NCBI GenBank assembly: GCA_022573715.1
Contig: JACZTL010000004.1
Location: 1 to 64,000 of the forward strand
DNA: 64,000 nt
Source: Bacteroidota bacterium
GTDB lineage: Bacteria > Bacteroidota > Ignavibacteria > Ignavibacteriales > Ignavibacteriaceae
Direction of reading: 5' to 3'
A program made the position numbers and the translations under genes. Of the stretch, positions 17,235 to 27,009 are shown piece after piece. How positions within the stretch are numbered: position 1 is the stretch's first letter; the number at the start of each line of letters is the position of its first letter. The notes beneath the pieces were generated by a model that was not told the origin of the DNA, made no database searches, and saw only the letters and a list, made by a program, of their open reading frames with translations.

Positions 17235-18068
17235 TTAATTTAAATTACGTTTAAAAAATTCTGTTGTCTTATTCAGTAATGCATCAAATTTATTATTACT
17301 TCCTTTAAATGGATGTTGAATATCAAAAGTGTGCCCGGTGTTTTCAATTGGATAAAATTCAGTCAGCCGTTTATCAGCCCATTCAAATAACTTTTCTCCT
17401 TCATCAAAAGAAACCGCTAAATCCTGTTCTCCGTGAGCAATTAACAATGGTTTGTTTAATTCTCTTACAGCTTTTTCAATATTTAATCTATCATTAATAT
17501 TTTGTTCAATGTCTTCTAATAAAGATACATTTAATTTCATTACTTGTTTTGTCCTTGTGTTTAGAACTTCAAAAACTCCTTCCTTTCTCCATTTTTCTTT
17601 TTGTTTTTCCGAATACCTATCCAGTTTTGAAACAGCTGACCAGGTTGCTACCGCATTTACATACTTATTTTTTTTTGCTGCTAAAAGTGAAATTGCACCA
17701 CCTCTGCTGTGCCCTATTATACCTATTTTTTTATTTTCTACTACGCAAAAATCTTCCTTTAAATAGGCAGATATAAGTTCATTTAATTCATTTATTTCTA
17801 ATGAAAAAGTGTTATCGGCAAATTTATCAAGTTCAGTAAATTCTGATAAATTATCACCAACACCATTATGAGAAAAATTAAAAGTAATAACAAAAAAACC
17901 CTTCTTTGCTAAGTATTCAGCTATATAAGGACCGAAGCCCCAGTCTTTAAAACCTTTAAATCCGTGAACTAAAATAATGCAAGGAGCTGTCCCTGCATTT
18001 GCAAAACTATAGGAAGTAATCCTTAGTTTTTCGTTTTGCGAAGTGATAAGTTCAAAATTTTTACTCAT
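17235..18068 (-). CDS. Alpha/beta hydrolase (dienelactone hydrolase/S9-like)
   Basis: 277 residues with a complete catalytic triad: nucleophile S121 in GHSRGG, D216 in 'AHGEQDLAV' and H246 in 'NTGHTFD'. The oxyanion strand 'IILVHGFKGF' lies at 31-40. No signal peptide, so cytoplasmic. The fold is sure; substrate (ester, lactone or peptide) is not. It leads a run of minus-strand genes whose promoter lies in the divergent, extremely AT-rich gap 18069-18257. Confidence 0.85.
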   Translation of the reverse strand: MSKNFELITSQNEKLRITSYSFANAGTAPCIILVHGFKGFKDWGFGPYIAEYLAKKGFFVITFNFSHNGVGDNLSEFTELDKFADNTFSLEINELNELISAYLKEDFCVVENKKIGIIGHSRGGAISLLAAKKNKYVNAVATWSAVSKLDRYSEKQKEKWRKEGVFEVLNTRTKQVMKLNVSLLEDIEQNINDRLNIEKAVRELNKPLLIAHGEQDLAVSFDEGEKLFEWADKRLTEFYPIENTGHTFDIQHPFKGSNNKFDALLNKTTEFFKRNLN

Positions 18069-18257
18069 TATGTAGAAATATGCCGATTATAGCCTAAAGA
18101 GTCAAGAATACAGTTAAATTTTTAACATTTTATTTTAATTAGAATTATAAATAGAAAAAATAAAAAATTGTAATAATATTTATACTCAATAAATATATTA
18201 TATTATTTTGCATTTAATAATTAGAATCAATTTATTGAAGATTATATTATAAGTTTT

Positions 18258-19010
18258 ATGAATAAATTACTTGTTATACCGTCTATAGATATCAAAGAAG
18301 GAAAAACAGTGAGAGTAGTTCAAGGAATTCCTGAATTAGATTGTAAAGAATATGGAAGTAATCCTGTTGAAATGGCAAAATTATGGCGTAAAGAAAATGC
18401 AAAAATGATTCACGTTGTTGATTTTGACGGCGCCTGGGAACATTCAAATAAGAATTTTAAAGTAGTGGAAGAGATGTGTTCATCGATAGTTATTCCTGTT
18501 CAGTTTTCAGGCGGGATAAGAAATATTGATGATGTTAAAAATATAATGAATTGCGGAATTATAAGATTAGCCATCAATACAATGGCAATTGAGAATAGGA
18601 AAGATTTAATTAAAGCACTAGATATATACGGTCCCAAAAAGATTGTGATTGCTCTTGATATACTTGATGATGAATTAGTTATTAAAGGAAGAAAAATAAA
18701 AACGGGAATTCACTATTTACAATTTGCGAAAGAAATGTTAGAATTAGGTATTGAAAGATTTTTAGTTACAGATATTTCAAAAAACGGAATGATGTTAGGA
18801 CCAAATTTAGCTTTATCAAAAGAAATTGCAGAACAAACAAAAGTTAAAATTACACATTCAGGTGGAATAAGAAATAAAGATGAATTGATGGATTTTCAAA
18901 ATCTTTGTGATATTGGTGTAGACTCAGTAATTATTGGTCGAGCTTTTTATGAAAACAGGTTCCCCTGCCAAAAATTGTGGCGTGTAGCAGAAAGTGGAAC
19001 AATTCAATAA
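18258..19010 (+). CDS. hisA: HisA-like phosphoribosyl isomerase (ProFAR isomerase)
   Basis: 250 residues with the HisA TIM-barrel marks: catalytic Asp in 'IPSIDIKEGKTVR', 'VVDFDGA', 'QFSGGIR', second Asp in 'VIALDI', 'TDISKNGMMLGPN' and phosphate loop 'HSGGIRN' plus 'VIIGRAFYE'. HisA converts ProFAR to PRFAR in histidine synthesis. Unusually, no other his gene is near; instead it heads a group with a cyclic-nucleotide-binding and a universal-stress gene. Some motif positions diverge (TDISKNG for TDISRDG), so a paralogue with another role is possible. Confidence 0.8.
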   Translation: MNKLLVIPSIDIKEGKTVRVVQGIPELDCKEYGSNPVEMAKLWRKENAKMIHVVDFDGAWEHSNKNFKVVEEMCSSIVIPVQFSGGIRNIDDVKNIMNCGIIRLAINTMAIENRKDLIKALDIYGPKKIVIALDILDDELVIKGRKIKTGIHYLQFAKEMLELGIERFLVTDISKNGMMLGPNLALSKEIAEQTKVKITHSGGIRNKDELMDFQNLCDIGVDSVIIGRAFYENRFPCQKLWRVAESGTIQ

Positions 19011-19019
19011 GGAATAAAC

Positions 19020-19532
19020 ATGGACAACAAACAACAAGTAATTCACAGTAGTTTTTGGACAAATTTTTTTACTTCAAACACTGATGAAACAAATTTAAGA
19101 GAAGCTTTACAATCTTTACCTTTATTTAAAGATTTGAGCAAAAGAGATTGTACACTTTTACTTAATATTGTTCATAATAGAATTTATGTCGCTGGTGAAT
19201 ATATTTTTTATCAAGGTGACCCGGGCTTAGGTATGTATTTAATTAGAGACGGCGAAGTTGAAATTAAAAGAGAAGGAACATCAAAAAAAGCTGTACAATT
19301 AGCTAAATTAAAAAAAGGAGATTTCTTCGGTGAACTTGCTCTTGTTGACGGAGAGAAAAGATCTGCTTCGGCTATAGCTATAAAAGATACAAAATTAGCT
19401 GTCATTTTTAAACCGGATTTAGAAGATTACATTGAGAAACTTCCGAAGAAGGGCATAAAAATAATGAGAGGTATTGCAGAAATTATAGCTGCCCGCTTAA
19501 GAAAAGTAAATGAGGAATTATATAATCAATAA
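19020..19532 (+). CDS. Cyclic nucleotide-binding domain protein without output domain
   Basis: 170 residues. After a 45-residue lead comes a single cNMP-binding beta-roll with 'YIFYQGDPGLGMYLIRDGEVEI' type start and phosphate-binding cassette 'KGDFFGELALVDGEKRSASAIA', then a short C-terminal helix ('AEIIAARLRKVNEE'). There is no helix-turn-helix, so it is not a Crp-type regulator by itself. It starts 9 bp after hisA and probably senses a nucleotide and acts on a partner protein. Confidence 0.87.
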   Translation: MDNKQQVIHSSFWTNFFTSNTDETNLREALQSLPLFKDLSKRDCTLLLNIVHNRIYVAGEYIFYQGDPGLGMYLIRDGEVEIKREGTSKKAVQLAKLKKGDFFGELALVDGEKRSASAIAIKDTKLAVIFKPDLEDYIEKLPKKGIKIMRGIAEIIAARLRKVNEELYNQ

Positions 19533-19553
19533 ATAAATTAGGAGTAAACAGAG

Positions 19554-20042
19554 ATGGAATCTGACATAAAAAAAGTTTTAGTTCCGATAGATTTTTCTGA
19601 CTACTCAAAAGATGCATTAAACTATTCAATTAATTTTAATAAATGTTTTAATGCAGAACTTATTCTTATTTATGTAATTGAACCTGTTATTTACCCGACT
19701 GATTTTAGTGCAACCCAAATAAGCATTCCTCCTACCGATGTTGAAATAACAAAAAATGCTGAAGCAAGTTTAAAACAACTTATCAATAAAGAAATACCCC
19801 TGGACATAAAAATAAATACCATTATAAAAATCGGGAAACCATTTGTTGAAATAGTGGAAACCGCAACAGAAGAGAACATCGATTTGATCATCATCTCCTC
19901 TCATGGTCATTCCGGAATAGAAAAAATACTATTCGGCAGCACCGCCGAAAAGGTTGTAAGAAAAGCACCCTGCCCTGTCCTTACTTTGAGGACACCACTT
20001 AAAGGATTTAATTATAATGATGAAAGAAAAATTCAGAAATGA
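19554..20042 (+). CDS. Universal stress protein (UspA family)
   Basis: 162 residues with a single Usp domain: 'KKVLVPIDFSDYSKDAL' first strand, and the ATP-binding motif 'SSHGHSGIEKILFGSTAEKV' (G-2x-G-9x-G-S) before 'APCPVLTLR'. It should bind ATP and act as a stress-linked signalling or protective protein. It follows the cNMP-binding gene by 21 bp with AGGAG before the ATG, so the three genes are likely one operon. Confidence 0.92.
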   Translation: MESDIKKVLVPIDFSDYSKDALNYSINFNKCFNAELILIYVIEPVIYPTDFSATQISIPPTDVEITKNAEASLKQLINKEIPLDIKINTIIKIGKPFVEIVETATEENIDLIIISSHGHSGIEKILFGSTAEKVVRKAPCPVLTLRTPLKGFNYNDERKIQK

Positions 20043-20073
20043 GAAATTATAAATTATAAATTTAAGTTTGGAA

Positions 20074-21054
20074 TCAATTTTTTCTACTAATAACAAAATC
20101 AACTAAAGATTCTAATGCAATCTTGGAGGGAGAATCCGGAAAAATCTTTAACGCTTTTTTCGCTACTTCTGAAAATTGATTTGCTTTCTCTAATGCGAAT
20201 TCAATTCCATTATTAGCTCTAACAAAATCAACAACTTTTAGAATATCTTCCCTGCTTTTACCTTTCTTAATAATTTTTCTAATTTTGTTCGCTTCAGATT
20301 TTGATACATTATTGAGCGAATAAATAAGAGGCAATGTTATTTTCTTTTCTTTAATGTCACCGCCAACCGGCTTACCGATAACACTGCTCTTACCATTTAG
20401 ATCTAAAACATCATCCGTTATCTGAAAAGCCATTCCAATATTTTCACCAAAGATTTTCATTCCATTTAAATAGTCTAAATTATCAGAAGCGCTCATAGCA
20501 CCAATTTGACAGCAAGTTTCAAGCATAGAGGCAGTCTTATCGGAAATTATTTTGTAATATGTTTCCTGATCAATATCTAATTTTCTTGTTTTTTTAATTT
20601 GAAGCAATTCTCCCTCAGACATTCTTTTTACAGTATTTGTAATAACCTCTAAAAAGTCATAATCTTTACCTTTAACAGCTATAATCAATCCCTTTGAAAG
20701 AAGATAATCACCCATTAATACGGCAATTTTATTTTTAAACACTGCATTTATTGACCAGAAGCCTCTTCTTTTATCAGCATTATCTACTACATCATCGTGA
20801 ATTAAAGTTGCAGTGTGAAGAAGTTCTACTAAAACCGCACCTCTGTAAGATCTTTCTGTAATACCTCCAGTAATCTTGGAAGAAAGTAGCACCAACAATG
20901 GTCGTATCTTTTTCCCCTTTTGCCTGAGTATATATCGAGTAATTAAATCTACAATACCAACCTTGGAATGCATAGATTCTTTAAAATGTTTATTGAACTC
21001 TTCAAGCTCAGAGCTAATTGGAGCACTTATTTCTTTTAGTTTAGGTTTTATCAC
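20074..21054 (-). CDS. Polyprenyl (octaprenyl/heptaprenyl) diphosphate synthase
   Basis: 326 residues. Both Asp-rich motifs are intact: first D87-D88-x2-D91 in 'LIHDDVVDNADKRRG' and second D214-D215-x2-D218 in 'FQITDDVLDLNG'. This trans-prenyl chain elongase makes the side chain of menaquinone. The start is GTG at 21054, overlapping the tatC stop by 4 nt (GTGA), so it is translationally coupled to tatC. Chain length cannot be told confidently from sequence alone. Confidence 0.92.
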   Translation of the reverse strand: MIKPKLKEISAPISSELEEFNKHFKESMHSKVGIVDLITRYILRQKGKKIRPLLVLLSSKITGGITERSYRGAVLVELLHTATLIHDDVVDNADKRRGFWSINAVFKNKIAVLMGDYLLSKGLIIAVKGKDYDFLEVITNTVKRMSEGELLQIKKTRKLDIDQETYYKIISDKTASMLETCCQIGAMSASDNLDYLNGMKIFGENIGMAFQITDDVLDLNGKSSVIGKPVGGDIKEKKITLPLIYSLNNVSKSEANKIRKIIKKGKSREDILKVVDFVRANNGIEFALEKANQFSEVAKKALKIFPDSPSKIALESLVDFVISRKN

Positions 21055-21806
21055 TTTTTCTTATAAACAAATTTTGAAATTAATATACTGAATTCATATA
21101 AAAATCCAATCGGTATTGCTAAAATAATTTGTGAAACTATATCAGCAGGAGTTAAAAAAGCTGATATAATAAGAATTATTAGGACAGCATATTTCCTATT
21201 TTTTGACATAAACATAGGGGTAAGTATTCCTATCTTAGTTAGGAAGTACGTTATCATCGGTAATTCAAATACTACACCTGCACCTAACATAATACTTATT
21301 ATTACACTTAAATATTCATTTATTGCAAATTGATTTTTTATATCCTGCGAGCCAAAATGCGCGGCAAAATCTAAAGTAAAAGGAAGCATTATAAAATAAG
21401 CAAATGCAATACCTATAATAAAACAGAATGAAGAATAAATAACAATGCTGGAAATATATTTCTGTTCATTTTCTTTTAAAGCCGGTACTATAAACTTCCA
21501 AAACTGATAAAATATATTTGGTATACTTAAAATTATACCGCAAATTATTGCAACTTCTAAATAAACATATACTTGTCCAAATGGTTTTAAATTCTGAAGT
21601 TTAATTCCTGCATCAAATGCAGGTTTAAGTAAAATTACATTTATTAAATAATCTATAAAAATCCAACTTAGAATTGTACCTAGAACAATTCCCAAAAAAG
21701 AATAAATTAAACGCCATCTAAATTCTTCAAGATGTTCAAGAAATGTCATAGAACCTTCCTGGGGTTCTTCTTCGTTTAAATCTTTTGGTATTTCTTTTTC
21801 TGACAA
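21051..21806 (-). CDS. tatC: Sec-independent protein translocase subunit TatC
   Basis: 251 residues with six membrane helices and the TatC hallmarks: N-terminal 'MTFLEHLEEFRWRLIYS', first periplasmic loop with 'KPFGQVYVYLEVAIICG', and 'YQFWKFIVPALKENEQKY'. It is the receptor for twin-arginine signal peptides. No tatA/B gene is adjacent. It lies in the glyA-tatC-prenyl synthase unit, 10 bp after glyA. Confidence 0.95.
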   Translation of the reverse strand: MSEKEIPKDLNEEEPQEGSMTFLEHLEEFRWRLIYSFLGIVLGTILSWIFIDYLINVILLKPAFDAGIKLQNLKPFGQVYVYLEVAIICGIILSIPNIFYQFWKFIVPALKENEQKYISSIVIYSSFCFIIGIAFAYFIMLPFTLDFAAHFGSQDIKNQFAINEYLSVIISIMLGAGVVFELPMITYFLTKIGILTPMFMSKNRKYAVLIILIISAFLTPADIVSQIILAIPIGFLYEFSILISKFVYKKK

Positions 21807-21815
21807 TTTTTAATT

Positions 21816-23096
21816 TCAGTTGTTATTGAATAATGGATAATTTGAACAAAGTTCTTTTACACTTTTTTTGATCACATTTAATTCGTCCTCGTTTACGCTG
21901 TTGGTTATTGCCCTATTTATAAATTCAGCTATTGTATCCATTTCATTTTCTTTCATACCTCTTGTAGTTACGGCTGCTGTGCCAACTCTTATTCCACTAG
22001 TTATAAACGGACTTCGTTCATCAAATGGAATCATATTCTTGTTAACTGTTATGCCTGCTTTTCCTAATGCTATTTCAGCATTTTTCCCTGTTATATCTTT
22101 ATTGATTAAATCAATTAACATTAAATGACTGTCAGTCCCACCTGAAATAATGCTAAATCCATATTCATTTAATTTTGCTGCTAATGTTTTTGAGTTGCTT
22201 ATAATTTGTTTAGCATAAATTTCAAATGAATCACTTAACGCTTCACCAAAAGCAACAGCTTTAGCCATAATTATATGCATTAAAGGTCCGCCCTGAATGC
22301 CAGGCATTACTTTACTATCAATTAATTCTGACATCATTTTAACTCTTCCGCTCTTTGGCGCTGTTACACCCATTTTATTTTCATAATCTTTACCCATTAA
22401 AATAATACCGCCTCTGGGGCCACGTAATGTTTTGTGTGTAGTTGAAGTTACAATATCGCAATAAGGAAGCGGATTGTTCAACAACCCTTTTGCAATTAAT
22501 CCTGCCGGATGTGCCATATCACACATTAAATATGAATCTACAGAATCAGCAATTTCTCTAAATTTTGCATAATCCCATTCACGTGAATAAGCGCTGGCTC
22601 CCATAACAATTACTTTAGGTTTTTCTTTTTTGGCAGTATCTGCAATTACATCATAGTCCAATATCTGTGTTTCTTTATTAAGTGTATAACCGACAGCTTG
22701 ATAAAGTTGCCCGGAAAAATTAACCGGTGAACCATGTGTAAGGTGACCTCCGTGTGCTAAACTTAATCCCAAGAATTTATCACCTGGTTTTAAAAGTGTC
22801 ATTAAGACAGCCATATTAGCTTGCGAACCGCTGTGCGGTTGGACATTTACATATTCAGCATTATATAATTTTTTCAATCTATCTCTTGCAATGTCTTCAG
22901 CCATATCAACGAACTCACAACCACCGTAGTATCTTTTACCTGGATAGCCTTCTGCATATTTATTTGTTAATATTGTACCAGCCGCTTCTAATACAGCAGG
23001 ACTTACATAGTTTTCAGAAGCAATTAGCTCAAGGTTTTCTAATTGTCTTTTTGTTTCAAGTTCAAGTACTTTTGATATTTCTTCATCTGCCTGCAA
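21816..23096 (-). CDS. glyA: Serine hydroxymethyltransferase
   Basis: 426 residues, usual length. The PLP lysine is K222 in '[14 protein letters not shown]'. Other marks are '[15 protein letters not shown]' at the N-terminus, '[15 protein letters not shown]' and '[10 protein letters not shown]'. It interconverts serine and glycine with one-carbon transfer to tetrahydrofolate. No glycine riboswitch is visible in the short upstream gap, where a terminator of the preceding transcript lies. Confidence 0.97.
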   Translation of the reverse strand: MQADEEISKVLELETKRQLENLELIASENYVSPAVLEAAGTILTNKYAEGYPGKRYYGGCEFVDMAEDIARDRLKKLYNAEYVNVQPHSGSQANMAVLMTLLKPGDKFLGLSLAHGGHLTHGSPVNFSGQLYQAVGYTLNKETQILDYDVIADTAKKEKPKVIVMGASAYSREWDYAKFREIADSVDSYLMCDMAHPAGLIAKGLLNNPLPYCDIVTSTTHKTLRGPRGGIILMGKDYENKMGVTAPKSGRVKMMSELIDSKVMPGIQGGPLMHIIMAKAVAFGEALSDSFEIYAKQIISNSKTLAAKLNEYGFSIISGGTDSHLMLIDLINKDITGKNAEIALGKAGITVNKNMIPFDERSPFITSGIRVGTAAVTTRGMKENEMDTIAEFINRAITNSVNEDELNVIKKSVKELCSNYPLFNNN

Positions 23097-23202
23097 TACG
23101 TTACCTTTTATAGTTATATTTAAAATAAATTAACATTCTAATGTAACTATTTATCAAATTTTTATCTACAAATTAAAGTCGATGATAAACTCATTTCAAA
23201 AA

Positions 23203-23236
23203 AAAAGGTTTCAAAATATAAATCTTGAAACCTTTT
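23203..23236. terminator. Bidirectional terminator between TPR gene and glyA
   Basis: A perfect 12-bp stem, AAAAGGTTTCAA (23203-23214) with TTGAAACCTTTT (23225-23236), with A and T runs on both sides. On the minus strand it ends the TPR-protein transcript just upstream of glyA. Confidence 0.85.
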
Positions 23237-23260
23237 AAAAATATTCTATTTTAAAAAAAA

Positions 23261-24541
23261 TTATTGTGTAATTATACTGCGTCCTATCCACCTAAAATTT
23301 TTGCCTGATATTTTGAGGGTAGTTCCTTTTTTGTAACCCCTAAAAAAATAATCTTCTTTCGTAGGGAGAGAAGAACGTAAAGCTTTTATTCTATTTCTTG
23401 CTTGATCAAGTGTGGGTTCAATCCTTAAAGCTTTACGATATGTTTGAACTGCTAATAGATAAACAAGTTTAGCTTGAAAATCGAATTTATGTTTTCTCGC
23501 GCTCAACTCATATAACAATCCTTCATAATAAATAGGTAATCCCCAGCTATTATCTAGATTATAAGCTTTACGATATTCCACCCTTGCTTTGGAAAATATT
23601 TTCCTGTCTTTATAAATTATACCCAAGTTCAAATGGTTCTCTTTTTTACCGGGTTCTAATCTTATTAAAGTTTCATAAGCTTTTACAGCTTTTTTTAGAT
23701 CTCCGATTTTTTGATATGCTGTTGCTAACTGAGTCCAATAATTAATAGTCTTGGGAGCTTTTTTTGTCAAAAATACCAAGCCTATAATTGCTTTGTTATA
23801 TTCACTTGCTCTTTGGGCAATAGATACATATTTCCAAGCTTTGCCAAGATTATTTTTATCAAAATCCCAAGTTTTTTTAGCAAGTTGGATAAGTTGATCA
23901 ATATTCTCAACCATAGATTCTAACTGAGCATTCCAGGTAGGATTATCAGGTTCTTTTTCACTTAATTGAGTGTAAATATCAATTGCTTTAGCTTTATAAT
24001 CATTTTCATCTGTCGCATTATTTTTATAAATCAAGCCAAGTCTGTTAACCCAGTATAACGAAATTTGAGGGTCGGCTTTTATTGCTTCTAAGTAATATTC
24101 AATCACTTTTTCAGGAGGCAATTTAAGCCAGGTTTCAGCAACAAATGCTCGCCTCGGAAGGAAAAAACTTGCAGAGGATTTATCATATTTTAATGCAATA
24201 TCATATACAAACATTATGGTATCTTCTATTGCCTTTTTTTCTTCAGGAGCTACAGTTGAAGAATCGTGTAATTGCCAGAAAATATCTTCCATTTTATAAT
24301 AAATCCATTTGCTGAATTTCTGAGGATCAATACTTAATACTATCCAGCCGTAAGGTAATGCACTATCAAAGTCTTTATTTTTATAGTACTCAGAAAATAA
24401 ACTGTATTGCTCAAGTATATTAACTGAGTCAGCCGGAGTATTATAATTACATTCTATATGAAGTTTTGATGCAAAATTATTATTAGTAAAAACAAATAAT
24501 AAAATAATTATTCCAAATACATATTTTGTTATTTTATCCAA
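23261..24541 (-). CDS. Secreted TPR-repeat protein
   Basis: 426 residues with a signal peptide (hydrophobic segment 7-20, 'NNNFAS' cut) and several tetratricopeptide repeats in the second half, for example 'YWTQLATAYQKIGDLKKAVKAYETLIRLEP' around 270-300 and 'NLGIIYKDRKIFSKARVEYRKAYNLD' after it. It likely is a periplasmic scaffold. The start appears to be TTG at 24541 because no ATG fits the signal peptide. It is the last gene of the GlgA-GmhB-lipoprotein-barrel-TPR series; the partner is unknown. Confidence 0.82.
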   Translation of the reverse strand: MDKITKYVFGIIILLFVFTNNNFASKLHIECNYNTPADSVNILEQYSLFSEYYKNKDFDSALPYGWIVLSIDPQKFSKWIYYKMEDIFWQLHDSSTVAPEEKKAIEDTIMFVYDIALKYDKSSASFFLPRRAFVAETWLKLPPEKVIEYYLEAIKADPQISLYWVNRLGLIYKNNATDENDYKAKAIDIYTQLSEKEPDNPTWNAQLESMVENIDQLIQLAKKTWDFDKNNLGKAWKYVSIAQRASEYNKAIIGLVFLTKKAPKTINYWTQLATAYQKIGDLKKAVKAYETLIRLEPGKKENHLNLGIIYKDRKIFSKARVEYRKAYNLDNSWGLPIYYEGLLYELSARKHKFDFQAKLVYLLAVQTYRKALRIEPTLDQARNRIKALRSSLPTKEDYFFRGYKKGTTLKISGKNFRWIGRSIITQ

Positions 24542-24575
24542 TGTTATGCCTGTATTTGTTATTAAATTTATCTAT

Positions 24576-25826
24576 CTATCTTCTACGAACAAACCAAAGT
24601 TCGCCTAAACTAAAACCAACACTAAATTTTATACGCTTTTCTTTTATTAAATTTGAACTAGTCGTTCCTCTAATTGAATATTCAAGTCCAAAATCTAATG
24701 AATTTTTAAGGCTTAAAGGTAAGGATAAACCAGTATAAAATGCCAAATGATTAATACCTTCACCATTAAATTCATAAAGAGTTTTTTCGTAACTTACACC
24801 TAAACGCCAAACCATATGTTCCTTATTAAAAACTGATCTTTTATTTTGGTTATCGTGTTCTATACCAATACTGTAACGATACGAATCCTGTAAATTACTT
24901 GATTTTAAGCCATTAAAAGTATAGTTAGTCCATTTTTGAGCTGTATAATCAAATGTAAATAAATATTCTTTATTAACAATAAAGCTCATGCCGGCAAAAA
25001 TTCTCGTCGGTAAATGCATATTTACATTTTCATTTGATAATGTATCAATTCCAAGAACAGAAGTTCTAATTAACAACGTATCTGTAGATAAATCAGAAAA
25101 GAGATTTACGGAAAATCCTAATCTAAAATCAGATAAAGTATTAGAGGAAAATAACTTCGCAATATCGGGTGTTATTATACCAATTGTGCTTCCAAACCCG
25201 CCGGGTCTTCTTTTGTTATTGAATTCAGAACTACGCATAGATACATTATTAGTAAATTCAATTCGTGAAAAATATGTTATATTCCCAAAATAATAATCCA
25301 TTGTTACACCAAGGCTAAGATCAAAGGGCAATTTTAATGAAGTACCTAAAAATAATTTAGAAAGACTTCCAGAGCCCTCATATGTAGTAACAAATCTTTC
25401 AGATATATCACTACTTGGATTGGTTGTTTCTACATTTAAATAATTTACATTTGAAAACGGTAATAAACCCATAGATAAAGTTATACCGTTAGCTGTACTT
25501 ACAGGAAATGCCAAACTGATACCGTCAAATCCACCGCTGCTATAAAATCCACTATTAGAATTATCAGATAAAAATAGACCGTTTAAATTAGCACCGAACT
25601 CAACTCTTGTGAGTTCTATTTTTGTTAAACTTGCAGGGTTTATAAGGCTAATATAATTTCCATTTGCAACGGAAACACCTAAGCCCCCAAGTCCTAAATT
25701 CCTCGCGGAATAAGAATAAACTATTTCACCGACACCAAATCTTGTGTAATTTGAACTTGTTTGGGCTGGTATAACTAACTGAATTAATAGTATTAAAACT
25801 ATAATATAATTTCTTTTAAGATTCAT
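24576..25826 (-). CDS. Outer-membrane beta-barrel protein (FadL/OmpP1-like in style)
   Basis: 416 residues with signal peptide (cut near 'IPAQTSS') and strands from residue 40 to the end. The opening 'SARNLGLGGLGVSVANGNYISLINPASL' region is the usual N-terminus of a Bacteroidota barrel group that resembles FadL-type transporters and T9SS-associated barrels. I do not see the catalytic or ligand residues needed to name it. It follows the DUF4270-like lipoprotein gene by 1 bp, and pairing with a lipoprotein suggests a surface complex. Confidence 0.72.
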   Translation of the reverse strand: MNLKRNYIIVLILLIQLVIPAQTSSNYTRFGVGEIVYSYSARNLGLGGLGVSVANGNYISLINPASLTKIELTRVEFGANLNGLFLSDNSNSGFYSSGGFDGISLAFPVSTANGITLSMGLLPFSNVNYLNVETTNPSSDISERFVTTYEGSGSLSKLFLGTSLKLPFDLSLGVTMDYYFGNITYFSRIEFTNNVSMRSSEFNNKRRPGGFGSTIGIITPDIAKLFSSNTLSDFRLGFSVNLFSDLSTDTLLIRTSVLGIDTLSNENVNMHLPTRIFAGMSFIVNKEYLFTFDYTAQKWTNYTFNGLKSSNLQDSYRYSIGIEHDNQNKRSVFNKEHMVWRLGVSYEKTLYEFNGEGINHLAFYTGLSLPLSLKNSLDFGLEYSIRGTTSSNLIKEKRIKFSVGFSLGELWFVRRR

Positions 25827-25827
25827 T

Positions 25828-27009
25828 CTATTTCTTAGTTGTATAAATTATTTCTAATTTTGGTCTGTCAGCAAAAACCGTAACTTTACTGCCTTTGAAT
25901 ACAAATAAATCGACTCCGTCAATTCCTCCACTGGGTGCTAAAAGCATTCCTTCATTTTTACCTGTGTTTAACCAAGTTTGAACAAATGTTGTTACTAACC
26001 CGGAATAACTATTCCCATCAGGTAGTAAAATTTCTTGAGACAGAGTTGAATCTATAATTTTTGTAGAACTATCAACAATATTACTTACTGAAATTGCATC
26101 TATTAAATTGGTCCCTTTAATAGTTAATAATGAATCGGTTTTAAGAAAAAGTTTTGCCCTGTTGATAATAGCATTTTTGGGTAAAGACGATATGTCAAAC
26201 CAGAGTTTAGAATTTACAACAATTCCGGATTGTAATGCTATGTTCTCTGGGCCTATAGCCGGTAAATTTCCATCAATTATACTTACATCTGCTTCGGGGA
26301 AAAATGTTAAAGTATCAGTATAAACACCAGGTTTATTAACTATCACCTGTAATTCAGGTTGATTGATTAAAAAAGAAGTTTTTGCCTGGAAACCTAGTAC
26401 TCTTTGAGAAATTGAAGAAGATTTTACATACAAGCCTTTATTGTTATTCAAGGTAGTATCAATTACAGATTGGAACCAGGCTTCAACAAGATTTACATCA
26501 AGATTAAATGTCTTTATTGAATCGGTTATATTTAATGAGGAACTTACATTTGCAAAATCATAAAACAAATTTGACAAACTATCGGATGTAAACCCAATTG
26601 AAGACCAATCTGAAGTTACATTATGTGCCGTAATATCGAAAGCAGCTGAACTATCACCGAATTGATAAGTATTAATTAAGTTAACCTTAGCTTCAATAAT
26701 AGTTACTGCTCCTGATGAAATATCTGTTTTTATAGAATCCGTTAAAGGAAATAAAAATTTGATTAAGAATGATGCATTTACATTATCTTTTTTTCCAACA
26801 AGCAAGTTTTGGGAAGCACCTAGCGGTATTACTGTTTTAAATGTTGATGAAGTTTGTGCAACGGAATCTTTTGTTGTATCAAGTGTATCTAAAACTATAA
26901 AATCTGAATTTAAGATATCAACACCGAAATTTGAGGGTGCATCACTGCACGATGATAACTGAAAAACAATAATGCCGGATAACAAAAATAAGAATAATCT
27001 TATAGTCAA
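25828..27009 (-). CDS. DUF4270-like surface lipoprotein
   Basis: 393 residues. The lipobox 'FQLSSC' gives C21, followed by 'SDAPSNFGVDILNSD', a start typical of DUF4270 lipoproteins of Bacteroidota. The rest is beta-rich with two similar halves, each with a 'V..WFQS' / 'VQTWLNTG' motif as in DNRLRE/carbohydrate-binding beta-sandwiches. Function is unknown; surface exposure is an inference from lipidation. It is packed between gmhB and the barrel gene. Confidence 0.7.
   Translation of the reverse strand: MTIRLFLFLLSGIIVFQLSSCSDAPSNFGVDILNSDFIVLDTLDTTKDSVAQTSSTFKTVIPLGASQNLLVGKKDNVNASFLIKFLFPLTDSIKTDISSGAVTIIEAKVNLINTYQFGDSSAAFDITAHNVTSDWSSIGFTSDSLSNLFYDFANVSSSLNITDSIKTFNLDVNLVEAWFQSVIDTTLNNNKGLYVKSSSISQRVLGFQAKTSFLINQPELQVIVNKPGVYTDTLTFFPEADVSIIDGNLPAIGPENIALQSGIVVNSKLWFDISSLPKNAIINRAKLFLKTDSLLTIKGTNLIDAISVSNIVDSSTKIIDSTLSQEILLPDGNSYSGLVTTFVQTWLNTGKNEGMLLAPSGGIDGVDLFVFKGSKVTVFADRPKLEIIYTTKK

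Noticed and set aside
23097-23260. Glycine riboswitch before glyA
   Set aside because: No conserved aptamer bases were visible; a terminator hairpin explains the structure.
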